Notes under the pieces: model-generated
Database searches by the model: none
What the model was told of the DNA's origin: nothing
Seen by the model: only the letters and a program-made list of their open reading frames with translations
DNA from: Endomychus coccineus
Taxonomy: Eukaryota; Arthropoda; Insecta; Coleoptera; Endomychidae
Length of the DNA stretch: 64,000 nucleotides
Direction of reading: 5' to 3'
NCBI GenBank assembly: GCA_958510875.1
Contig: OY294068.1
Span: forward strand, 193,092,315 to 193,156,314
Translations under genes and position numbers: made by a program
Shown: piece by piece, positions 49,035 through 57,544 of the stretch
Layout of the letters: each line of letters opens with the position of its first letter
Position numbering within the stretch: position 1 is the first letter of the stretch

Positions 49035-49660
49035 TTGCGTGTTTATTACTTCCCCTGTGTTGCGAACTATTTGTCGATTTGTCGCATTTTTGGGGCAATA
49101 ATTGGTCGATTACTCCCCAGGAAGTGGTCAAATGTAAAATCTGTCTTCGAAATCTTGATCAGCACCCTTGAAAACTCCCGAGTGGGATTTTTTGCCAACT
49201 TTGCGAACTATTTGTCGATTTGTCCCATTTTTGGGGCAACATTTGGTCAATTGCTCCCCGGGAAGTGGTCAAATGTAGAATCTGAAGTCAGAATCTTGAT
49301 CAGCGACCTCGAAACTCCCAGAGTGGGATTTTTTGCCCACTTTGCGAACTATTTGTCGATTTGCCCTATTTTTGGGGCAATAATTGACCAATCACTCCCC
49401 AGGAAGTAGTCAAATGTAAAATCTGACTCCGGAATCGAAAACTCTCGAGTGGGATTTTTTGGCCACTTTGCGAACTATTTGTCGATTTGCCCCATTTTTG
49501 AAGCAATAATTGGCCAATTACTCCCCAGGAAGTGGTCAAATGTAAAATCTGACGTCGGAATCTTGATCAGCGACCTCGAAAACCCCCGAGTGGGATTTTT
49601 TGGTCACTTTGCGAACTACTTAAGGATTTCCCGAATTTTACCCAAAAATTGGACATGAAA
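49035..49660 (+). repeat. 141-bp tandem repeat, ~4.4 copies
   Basis: GCGAACTATTTGTCGATTTG-type starts occur at 49062, 49203, 49344, 49470 and 49611, i.e. spacings 141, 141, 126 and 141. Each unit contains GGGGCAA.AATTGG, AGGAAGTGGTCAAATGTA and GATCAGCGACCTCGAAAACC. Because 141 is divisible by three, one frame stays open through several units and translates to a 47-residue repeat; nothing else suggests it is a gene. Confidence 0.9.
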
Positions 49661-49900
49661 ATTGGCCAATTTATGCTCCCAAAGCTAGAGAACGTCCTAG
49701 CGGCAATATGTTATATTGTTCAAATGATCTATTTGGCCTCCCGAACAGTTTGCAAAAACCGCATCTCATTTGGTTGAGTCCGGAAAATTTGGGTTGACAA
49801 AAAAAATCGTCTAATTTGACCGGACTATATACTATTCTTGCAATGTATTCCCTCAACCGAAACCTCACTTGTCACCTGTAACTAATATTTTACCATAAAT
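49660..49900. repeat. Terminal region shared with the 47.7-48.9 kb element
   Basis: GCAAAAACCGCATCTCATTTGG near 49750 matches the arm sequence GAAAACCGCATCTCAATCC of the inverted-repeat element. The tandem repeat block probably belongs to the same superfamily of elements. Confidence 0.5.
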
Positions 49901-49924
49901 AGTAAAAATTATACATATTTTCAT

Positions 49925-50000
49925 ACATTGGTATCGTTCGAAGATGACACGCTTGTCGAAACTATAGTCACGGTTGGTTTCTATAACATATGTGTTCTAT
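49925..50000 (+). repeat. Terminal repeat with hammerhead-like core, shared with 60250-60350
   Basis: TATCGTTCGAAGATGACACG, CTTGTCGAAACTATAGTC and GGTTTCTATAACATATGTG also occur, with few changes, at 60274-60335; a mutated third copy is at 50895-50935. The order GAAGA-T-GACA...TGTC-GAAAC echoes the CTGATGA-T-stem-GAAA arrangement of the PLE termini. Likely terminal repeats of another PLE subfamily. Confidence 0.55.
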
Positions 50001-50880
50001 TTTATTATATCAATATGATAAATTATCACAAAATAACGGCTTCCACCATTGAACATTAATTTTCAAGTATTCGTGTTCCATTCGTTGTAATAACAAATCA
50101 CAAGTTACTTATGAACTCATCGTTTCTTGTTATTGCCTAATAGGCGATGTCTTCGAAACCGCTAATCTACCATTGATGTTTCTCCAATATTCCTCTGTGG
50201 AATGTGAAAGAACTTAAAACGTAACAAGCTGCAAGCTCTGAAATGATCCCGACTCCTCTGGTGATATTTTAATTAACTTTCGCTAATATTGAACATCTTT
50301 CAACAAAGTTGCACAAACCAAAATTGGGATGTGTTAAATCTTTTCTGGAATCTCTCCCAAACGAGTCCTTTGAGAGAGTACATAAAAGCAAAGTTTGAGC
50401 GGACGTGTCTCTTAGCCGGGTCATTTCAACCTTCATGACTCTCTATGGTGTTTTATAATGGAAACCAAACAGCCGAAAAGTTATATGAAATATACTGAAC
50501 TTTATACACTGGAAAATTCCGTATTTATCTAACCACGATTTAAAATGGCTATATAAAATAGAACTCGCACCGTTTTCAAACACGAATCTAAGATTTGGAA
50601 AGAAAGGCTCTAATCTAAAAAGTTATTCCACATATTTATAAAGTTCTTCCGTAAATATTCATTCACGAAAAAGAAAAATGTTAATTTCCTTCAAGCGTTT
50701 GTGGCGTGGCAACCAAATTTTGATCCTACAGGAATACGCAGATTAATAATAAACATTCACATCAGGGATGTAAAGTTATTTTCAGCGTTATTTTAGAAAA
50801 GCATTTCATATTAGAAATTGTTTCAATATCAATAGGAAGCAAATTATAGCATTTTACCGCAAGATATAGGAATGTTCTAA
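50001..50880. other. Intergenic, no gene recognised
   Basis: AT-rich with no supported feature. Confidence 0.4.
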
Positions 50881-50934
50881 ACCCCACTAGTTACTTGTAT
50901 TGTTTTGAAGCTGACACGTCAGTTGTCGAAACTC

Positions 50935-51090
50935 GGAGAACTTAAATTGAGTCCATATTCCTACGTAAATTCAGTCCCACTGGTAAAATCAATCCCAGGT
51001 TTCAATATAATTCTCAGAATATTCTTAGAAATGAGAGTGTTAAGATTAGCGCGATTACAACAATTGCATTCTATATCAACAAAGTTAGGT
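50935..51090. repeat. Array-border unit (copy 2)
   Basis: It matches 39200-39390: CATATTCCTAC, TCAGTCCCACTGGTAAAATC, CTCAGAATATT, then GAGAGTGTTAAG, GCGATTACAA, CATTCTATATCAACAAAG. It leads directly into the second array block. Confidence 0.75.
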
Positions 51091-51739
51091 AAGTAGGTTA
51101 AGTTAGGTTAAGTTATGTTGAATTAGGTTAGAAACAAAAGGAGTACAATAATCAATCATTATTGGTTATTATGAGAGTGTTCTGATTAGCTCGATTACAA
51201 TATTTGCATTCTATATAAACAAAGTTAGGTTGGTAGATTAAGTTAGGTTAGGTCAGGTTAGGCTAGGAACAAAAGGAGTACAAATTATTGGTAGTTATGA
51301 GAATGTTACGATTAGCTCTGTTACCATATTTGCATACTATATCAACAAAATTAGGCTAGTAGGTTAAGTTAGTTTAGGTAAGGTTAGGTTAGGTTAGGTT
51401 AGGTTAGGTTAGGTTAGGTTAAGTTAAATTAGGTTAGGTTAGATAAACAAACAAAGCATTAGATATCAACAAAGTTAGGCTACTAGGTTAGGTTAGGTTA
51501 TGTTAGGTTATGTAAGGTTAGGTTAGGTTAGGCTAGGTTACAAACAAGACATTCTATGTCAACAAAGTTAGGTTAGGTTAGTAGGGTAAGTTAGGTAAGG
51601 TCATACAAACAAAGGGGATAAAATAAACAATCATTATTGTTATTAAGAGCTCTGTAACAATATTTGCATTCTATATCAACATAGTTAGGCTAGTAGGTTA
51701 GGTTAGGTTAGGTTAGGTTAGGTTAGGTTAGGTTAGGTT
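51085..51739 (+). repeat. Composite array: TTAGG blocks alternating with a ~95-bp spacer
   Basis: TTAGG blocks of 5-20 units are separated by spacers of the form AACAAAAGGAGTACAATAA, GTTATTATGAGAGTGTT, TTGCATTCTATATCAACAAAG. Full or nearly full spacers lie at about 51132-51230, 51268-51355 and 51603-51685. Short, internally deleted spacers lie at about 51443-51478 and 51541-51567. The regular return of the spacer points to amplification of a spacer-plus-TTAGG unit rather than independent insertions. Confidence 0.85.
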
Positions 51740-52221
51740 CCCCTCCTAGGAGTCATAACACCTTGCCGTTGGTGGAGGGGTTTAAGTAACTGCTATGAAC
51801 CTGAGAGCTATGTCGGCTGGAGTCTCGCAAGAGGCTCCTGGTAGAGTCTCCCAAGCCGAACAGGTCGAAGGTGAGCAGCGAAAACCAAGAAATGACTCAA
51901 CCTAGGGCAGAGTGCTGAAAGCACCGTGGGGTTGGCATCCCAAGGGCCTTAGCCGAGGGCGGTCGCTCGCCTACCGCCCGCTAACACCGTAAACCTTGAC
52001 CACAGCGCGAACCGCAGAGAGGCGAGTCTGAGAGGAGTGTTCTGTGGGATCTGGGAACGGGGGGCTTGTCTTAACCGACCGGCTCGAGAGGAGAAAACCT
52101 CTATAAAACAACCGACAGCGAAGTCGCAAAAACCTGCGGATACCGGGCGACCTCCGCAGTATATAGCCTTCCCCCTGCATTCAGGGCTCTGCAGGGGTGG
52201 ACCGTTCTTCCCTAGATTTTC
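51740..52221 (+). promoter_or_regulatory. 5' UTR and presumed internal promoter of the retrotransposon
   Basis: It is GC-rich relative to the region and free of long frames. Stable hairpins are visible: GGGCGGT (51957-51963) with ACCGCCC (51973-51979), and GTGCT/AGCAC at 51912-51924. R1-clade elements transcribe from promoters in their 5' end; that such a promoter is here is inference. Confidence 0.6.
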
Positions 52222-54396
52222 GTGGGAAAAAATATGGAAAAACTGAAATCAACCAAGGCAAAAGAACAGAAGATGACTGGACCCGGAGAAAGGACAAGGA
52301 CTAGAAAAGGTGCAGATATATCAGAAAAGGAAGCAGGACGAGATGATGAGAGAGACCTATCAGAGAAGGACATCTTCGGCAGAAGGGACTCCCTCCCCAG
52401 GACCCCACCAAGGCTGAGAGGAGGTAGGCAGGAGGTAGGGGATGAAGTTATACTCATCTCACCCTCCACAGAGATATATGACACGGAAGAAAGATACGGT
52501 ACACCTACGCAAAACACACCGACAGAGGACCTGTGGCAGGATGAAGAATATAACACCAGCCCAATCTTTGAGTTATTCGGGGATTGCAAAAAACACATGG
52601 AGGAAACTCGAAATAAACGCAAGAGGATGGAGAGAGAGAGTCCAGCAGAAGAGACGAAGAGCCTGACGGAGGCTCGCTCTATTCTAAAGAAAATGAAGAA
52701 GGCCAGCGACGGACTAAATATCTTGGCGGGCCAAAACCCTAATACCAAAGTGGAAATTAAGAAAACCATCCAAACACTTGGGGGACTTATCGCAGGATTA
52801 GAAAAGAAATTTCAGGACTGGCAGCCTACTCCCGTCTTCAAAACGATCGAGACGGCGACGAATATCGGTACACAAACAGAAGGAAGTATCACAGGCCAAA
52901 CGCGAACAGGTAATGGAAAGGAAACAGGAGTCTGTGAAAAATGCATACAATGCGAAAATAGGTCTGCAGATCACTCGAGGGCAGAGAGGAAGACTAGCAG
53001 CGGAACACAAACAGAGGTGGATAGCTCTGCAGACTACAAGGCTACGAGAGCAGAAGGGACAAAAACACGGGAAGCAGGCACTCAAACGGGAGAGATGGTA
53101 GCAGACGATATAGATAACGTCAACGAATATGAGGAGATGGTAAGGCTACTAGGTAGGGACTGGCCAAATAACCTTTATGAGGCAACCAGAGTTGAAATCG
53201 GGAATCCGGTAAGGGCGACAGTAAAGGGAGACATCGCTTTGCTGGTTCCCCTACGTGATAAGGGAGAGAAGGGACCATTGAAATTACTCAAGGAGAGGTT
53301 TCCCGAGATAGAAAATCTTCTCGAAAATCTGAAGGAGGGAGAAATAGAATACCTCATTACAACCACGAAAACCTTCACAAGCAAGGGTGGGGAGGATGAG
53401 AGAACCAAAATGATTTACCTACTTCCATACGAAATAGGACAGGAGGAGGAAAGAAATCTGAAACAGCTCTACGACCTGACCAACGAACTGAAAAAAATCG
53501 CTACGAATGAGGGCCGAAAGGAGATTTATATTGCAACCCCTGACGGTTTCAACAGGGATCACGGCAGAAAAATTTTGGAATGCGCATTCAGGAATAGCGG
53601 GACTAAAATAGTGTACCTAACCCCGGCAAACGTAAACGCCATGACCTCACAATCAAATGGTTCTATACGGAGGTTGAAGCCAATCAATGAAACTGTTACG
53701 ATAAAGGCTAATGGAAAAACTTACGCAGAATTGCTCAAGACCTTGAAGGAGGAGGTAGATATCAATAAGATAGGGATAAAGATCTCAAAAATCAAACGAA
53801 CCAGAGACGACACGCTGTTATTATCAATCGAAGGAGGAAAAGAACAGGCCGGTACTCTGAGAGAGGAGATAAGAGCCAAAGTCAAGGGTACTGACGTTAG
53901 GGTTAAAAACGAGGACGTAATTTTCTCTATTTCCGGGCTAGACATCACCACCAAGGAAAGCGAAATAATAAACGCAATTGCGGAAACCTCCGGGGTAAAT
54001 AGAGAGAAAATTCGGGTGAGGTCACTTCGGACGGGACGCTATGAGGAGCAGATCGCAATCGTAGACATGCCTAGAGACCCTGCGATGGACATCCTTAGAC
54101 AGGGCAGAATTAAGATCGGGTGGTTGAGCTGCACGGCGAGGGAGAGGATAAACTTGTTGAGGTGCTATCGTTGTCTGGATTTTGGTCATAGATCCGAGGA
54201 CTGCCGAGGAACGGACAAGAGAGATCAGTGCTTGAAGTGTGGCAAGACAGGCCACAAGCTGAAAGAGTGCACCGACGCACCTTATTGCCCGACATGTAAA
54301 ACGGAAGGACATAAGGCTGATCAGATCAGATGCCCAGAGTTCAGAAAACTCGTCGAGCATAGGAGAAGAGCGCGCCTTCTCCCGAAATGTCACTGA
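52222..54396 (+). CDS. ORF1: Gag-like protein with three CCHC zinc knuckles
   Basis: 724 residues from ATG 52222 (MGKNMEKLKSTKAKEQKMTG) to TGA 54394-54396. The N-terminal 270 residues are charged and low-complexity with repeated GTQT-type motifs (IGTQTEGS, SGTQTEV, AGTQTGE). The middle is a conserved Gag-like region, and the C-terminus has three knuckles: CYRCLDFGHRSEDC, CLKCGKTGHKLKEC and CPTCKTEGHKADQIRC (about residues 648-705). This arrangement is the hallmark of R1-clade ORF1. In telomeric elements ORF1 packages the RNA and directs particles to telomeres in the nucleus; that role is transferred from the family, not seen. The stop overlaps the ORF2 start by 10 bases (ATGTCACTGA). Confidence 0.93.
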   Translation: MGKNMEKLKSTKAKEQKMTGPGERTRTRKGADISEKEAGRDDERDLSEKDIFGRRDSLPRTPPRLRGGRQEVGDEVILISPSTEIYDTEERYGTPTQNTPTEDLWQDEEYNTSPIFELFGDCKKHMEETRNKRKRMERESPAEETKSLTEARSILKKMKKASDGLNILAGQNPNTKVEIKKTIQTLGGLIAGLEKKFQDWQPTPVFKTIETATNIGTQTEGSITGQTRTGNGKETGVCEKCIQCENRSADHSRAERKTSSGTQTEVDSSADYKATRAEGTKTREAGTQTGEMVADDIDNVNEYEEMVRLLGRDWPNNLYEATRVEIGNPVRATVKGDIALLVPLRDKGEKGPLKLLKERFPEIENLLENLKEGEIEYLITTTKTFTSKGGEDERTKMIYLLPYEIGQEEERNLKQLYDLTNELKKIATNEGRKEIYIATPDGFNRDHGRKILECAFRNSGTKIVYLTPANVNAMTSQSNGSIRRLKPINETVTIKANGKTYAELLKTLKEEVDINKIGIKISKIKRTRDDTLLLSIEGGKEQAGTLREEIRAKVKGTDVRVKNEDVIFSISGLDITTKESEIINAIAETSGVNREKIRVRSLRTGRYEEQIAIVDMPRDPAMDILRQGRIKIGWLSCTARERINLLRCYRCLDFGHRSEDCRGTDKRDQCLKCGKTGHKLKECTDAPYCPTCKTEGHKADQIRCPEFRKLVEHRRRARLLPKCH

Positions 54397-57314
54397 AAAT
54401 CTTCCAATGCAATCTGAACCGCTCGAGGGTAGCACACGACATGGCCCTCGCAGCGTCCATTGATAGAGGAGTGGATCTCCTGATAGTGTCGGAACCGAAC
54501 AAAAAGTTGATGAAGAATCGTGAGTGGTTAAAAGATAGGCGGGGTGACGTTTCAGTGCTCTTTCGGAACAAGGGAGTGGAAGTGAAAAAAATAGTATCAA
54601 GAGACGGATATATATGCATACACCTAAGTTCTTGTTGCCTGATCGCAATGTATGTCTCTCCTAATACTGGAATCGCAAATTTTGAGGCCCAGGTAGACGA
54701 AGCTATGCAGTACGGCAGGGATTGCGGACAGGAATTCTGCCTGGCTGGCGACTTAAATGCCAAAGCTCATCAGTGGGGGTCTCCCGTGACAGATCGCAGG
54801 GGGGAGTACCTGATGGAATGGATAGATGCGCTGAACCTCGTGATTCACAATGAGGGAACGAAAGCCACTTTCCTTAGGGGGGATCACAAGTCTTGGATAG
54901 ACGTGACCCTATCAACACAGGGGATCGCTAGGCACTTGGACAAGTGGATCATTCTTGATGAAGAGTGTCTGAGCGACCACGCTCTTATCTACTACGAACT
55001 TAAGGGGAAGGCAAAGCGTAGAATAGAAAAACAGGTCATTATCCACGACTGGGAAGCTTTTAAAGTAACCCTGAAATGGCGTCTGCAATCTGAGGGACAG
55101 ACAGATGATTCTCCAGAAACATGCACAGCCATATTGAAAGAAGCTTACCAGAACAGCATCATGCATAACGGACCAAAAAACAGGAACCCATACTGGTGGA
55201 ACCAGGAGATAGCACAAAAACGCGATGTGTGCAACCAAGTGAGGAGGCAGGTCAGCAGGGCAGTAGGTGGACAGGACATCTCAGAATACGAAAAGGCACA
55301 GCTCAGAGTCAGCTATAAAACTGTAAGAAGGACCCTACAAAAACTTATTAGAACGTCCAAAAGAGAACACTGGAGGAGACTGTGCGAGGATCTAAATGAG
55401 GATATTTGGGGAGCAGGTTACAAGATCGCACGAGGAAGTTTTGAGAGCCCCAGTCCAGTCCAACTGACGGATACTTTAACTTGGAGTATTGCGGAGGAGT
55501 TATTTCCACAGGCTATAGACATGAGAGAAAACACACCCAGCAGAACAGAGGGGGAGGAGGTACAACTTTTCACGACAGAGGAAATGATATCGGCAGTAAA
55601 AGGACTCAAAAATGGTAAAGCCCCTGGCCCTGACGGCGTTCCAGCAGAGGCGATCAAAATGGCAGTGGAAGTAGCCCCAGAGTGGATATTAAAAGTCATG
55701 AACGGCCTACTCATGACCGAGAATTTCCCGTCCACTTGGAAATTGGCGCGGCTGGTACTTATATCAAAAGGGTCTGAAAAAGCCATGGACGACCCCACAG
55801 GCTATAGACCACTGTGCTTGTTAAATGCCATCAGTAAATTGTATGAAGGTATGATTAGAAAACGATTACGAGAGGTCATAGATAGAAATGGGGGTTTGTC
55901 TCCGAACCAACATGGATTTCGGAAGGGCCACTCGACCATACACGCCATTGAGGCGGTCATGGATATTGCGAAAAATCTCAGAAATAAGTGGTGCGTGCTG
56001 GTTACTTTGGACATAAGGAATGCGTTCAACACAGCGACGTGGAGCCTTATCATCAAGGAACTGGAAAAAAGGGGAATACCAAGATACCTGGTCGCCATTA
56101 TAAGCAAATATCTGGAAAGGCGTCGCATTAGTGTAAACGGAAAAGAAATGGAAGTGACCGCGGGAGTCCCGCAGGGCTCCATATTGGGACCGGACTTGTG
56201 GAACGTGCTCTATAATGGCATACTAGAGATAGCGCTCACAGCTGGCGCGAAAACCATCGCCTACGCTGATGATTTAGCGCTAGTGATTATTGCCCAGGAC
56301 AAGGAGGAGATGATCAGGAGGGCCGAAGAATCCATAAAGCGGATAGTTGAATGGCTAAAAGGACACCGTCTCCAACTGGCAGCGAATAAGACTGAAATAG
56401 TGGTGCTTAGGGGCCCACGTAACAAAGAGTTTACCCTGAATATAGGAGGAGAAACAGTGAGACCCATCAAAGCTGTACGCTATCTAGGAGTAGTTATGGA
56501 CAACTGGCTGGGATTCGGGGAACACATCAAGAGGGTTTGCAAAAAAGCAGAAGGGAATGTGGCCGCACTTACGAGAGTGATGCCAAACGTTGGAGGCCCA
56601 AAAAGTGAAAAGCGAGAAATGCTGAACGGCGTGGTACGATCCATTTTACTATACGGAGCTCCAGTGTGGGCCCCTGCAATGAGGGTAGGAACATACAGGA
56701 AAAGACTGGAAGCAGTACAGCGGCGAATGTTGCTGAGAGTGGCGTGTGCCTATAGGACGGTATCAACCAAAGCGATCCAAGTGGTGACTGGAAACCCGCC
56801 AATTGATAAACAGGCAGAGGAAAGAGACAAAATATATAGGAGAGCGGATGAACAACTGGAGGATAGTAGAAGGAGGGCTAGAGAGATCACTCTTGACACA
56901 TGGCAAAATGAATGGCAAGAAAATGAAATGACGGGGCAGTGGACTAAAAGACTCATACCAGATCTGAGAATATGGGTCAAATGTAAACATAGAAGAACCG
57001 AGTATTTCCTGACCCAAGCCCTGACAGGGCATGGATCTTTTGGCACTTACACCTTCAGGATAAAGAAGTCAATCAACGCAGACTGCCAATATTGCGGTAC
57101 CATGGACACACCGGAACATACGATATTCCACTGCCCCAGATGGGGGAATTATCGATTTCAGCTATCACAAATGACCGAAGAGGAAATAACCCCGGAAAAC
57201 ATGATACGCCAAATGGTGGAGTCGGAAGACAAATGGAGACATATTCACTATACTATTAAGCAAATAATGAAAGAGAAGGAAAAGGAGGAAAGAGAGGCAC
57301 AGAGTAGAGGATGA
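54387..57314 (+). CDS. ORF2: endonuclease-reverse transcriptase, R1 clade
   Basis: 975 residues. An EEP endonuclease (about 1-225) shows FQCNLNRSRVAHDMA, SEPNKK, the catalytic GDLNAKAHQWGS (about 121) and SDHALIYYEL (about 195). The reverse transcriptase (about 400-660) shows KNGKAPGPDGVP (408), YRPLCLLNAISKLYE, QHGFRKGHST (508), LDIRNAFNTATW (541), VPQGSILGPDLW (593) and the catalytic YADDLALV (625). The C-terminus has CQYCGTMDTPEHTIFHC (900). The endonuclease should nick telomeric repeats and the polymerase should copy the RNA at the nick. The ATG lies inside the last codons of ORF1, in the next frame, with the ORF1 stop five bases later, so translation by termination-reinitiation is likely. 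All catalytic residues are present. Confidence 0.95.
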   Translation: MSLKIFQCNLNRSRVAHDMALAASIDRGVDLLIVSEPNKKLMKNREWLKDRRGDVSVLFRNKGVEVKKIVSRDGYICIHLSSCCLIAMYVSPNTGIANFEAQVDEAMQYGRDCGQEFCLAGDLNAKAHQWGSPVTDRRGEYLMEWIDALNLVIHNEGTKATFLRGDHKSWIDVTLSTQGIARHLDKWIILDEECLSDHALIYYELKGKAKRRIEKQVIIHDWEAFKVTLKWRLQSEGQTDDSPETCTAILKEAYQNSIMHNGPKNRNPYWWNQEIAQKRDVCNQVRRQVSRAVGGQDISEYEKAQLRVSYKTVRRTLQKLIRTSKREHWRRLCEDLNEDIWGAGYKIARGSFESPSPVQLTDTLTWSIAEELFPQAIDMRENTPSRTEGEEVQLFTTEEMISAVKGLKNGKAPGPDGVPAEAIKMAVEVAPEWILKVMNGLLMTENFPSTWKLARLVLISKGSEKAMDDPTGYRPLCLLNAISKLYEGMIRKRLREVIDRNGGLSPNQHGFRKGHSTIHAIEAVMDIAKNLRNKWCVLVTLDIRNAFNTATWSLIIKELEKRGIPRYLVAIISKYLERRRISVNGKEMEVTAGVPQGSILGPDLWNVLYNGILEIALTAGAKTIAYADDLALVIIAQDKEEMIRRAEESIKRIVEWLKGHRLQLAANKTEIVVLRGPRNKEFTLNIGGETVRPIKAVRYLGVVMDNWLGFGEHIKRVCKKAEGNVAALTRVMPNVGGPKSEKREMLNGVVRSILLYGAPVWAPAMRVGTYRKRLEAVQRRMLLRVACAYRTVSTKAIQVVTGNPPIDKQAEERDKIYRRADEQLEDSRRRAREITLDTWQNEWQENEMTGQWTKRLIPDLRIWVKCKHRRTEYFLTQALTGHGSFGTYTFRIKKSINADCQYCGTMDTPEHTIFHCPRWGNYRFQLSQMTEEEITPENMIRQMVESEDKWRHIHYTIKQIMKEKEKEEREAQSRG

Positions 57315-57394
57315 AGAAGAATTTCTAATTCAATCACTCAACACCACGTGATGTATGTCTAACGACGATGCCAGGGTGTTGAGGGGGACAGGGG

Positions 57395-57430
57395 GGGTTT
57401 TAGCCGGTAGGAGTCCGGCACTACCAGTCC
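57395..57430 (+). promoter_or_regulatory. 3'-UTR hairpin of the retrotransposon
   Basis: GGTTTTAGCCGG leads into a 5-bp stem GCCGG (57403-57407) and CCGGC (57415-57419) with loop TAGGAGT, followed by ACTACC. The same position in the other families has different but paired bases. 3'-UTR structure is known to be needed for template recognition in SART-type elements. Confidence 0.75.
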
Positions 57431-57507
57431 ACGATAGACTACATACTCAAGTGGCTGGTGCCCATGTAGGGTTTCCCCCCTCAAAAAAAAAAAAAAAAAA
57501 AAAAAAA

Positions 57508-57544
57508 GGTTAGGTTAGGTTAGGTTAGGTTAGGTTAGGTTAGG
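57508..57544 (+). repeat. Pure (GGTTA)n array
   Basis: About seven perfect units between the autonomous element and non-coding copy C. Confidence 0.97.

Larger units (their letters stand above)
51740..57507 (+). mobile_element. Intact telomeric-repeat-targeted R1-clade non-LTR retrotransposon
   Basis: This 5.77-kb element starts at TCCCCTCCTAGG directly after GGTTAGGT, and ends in 25 A followed by GGTTAGG. It has a ~480-base 5' UTR, two overlapping intact ORFs and a 170-base 3' UTR. The sense strand runs with the TTAGG strand; as I recall, that is the orientation of the silkworm SART family, while TRAS lies the other way. Junction poly(A)-GGTTA implies a first nick between CC and TAA on the C-rich strand. 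No frameshift or stop anywhere, so the copy is young and possibly active. It is shorter than the silkworm elements. Confidence 0.92.

Noticed and set aside
49035..49658. A repetitive protein gene
   Set aside because: The open frame follows from the 141-bp period. No start context, splice sites or domain, and the unit shares boxes with non-coding repeats.
51085..51739. CRISPR-like array (short repeats with spacers)
   Set aside because: The repeat is the telomeric pentamer, the spacers are copies of each other, and the surrounding genes are spliced animal genes.
52212..52769. 185-codon - strand frame, and other - strand frames up to 57046
   Set aside because: They are shadows of ORF1 and ORF2 of the intact retrotransposon, which have strong motifs on the + strand.
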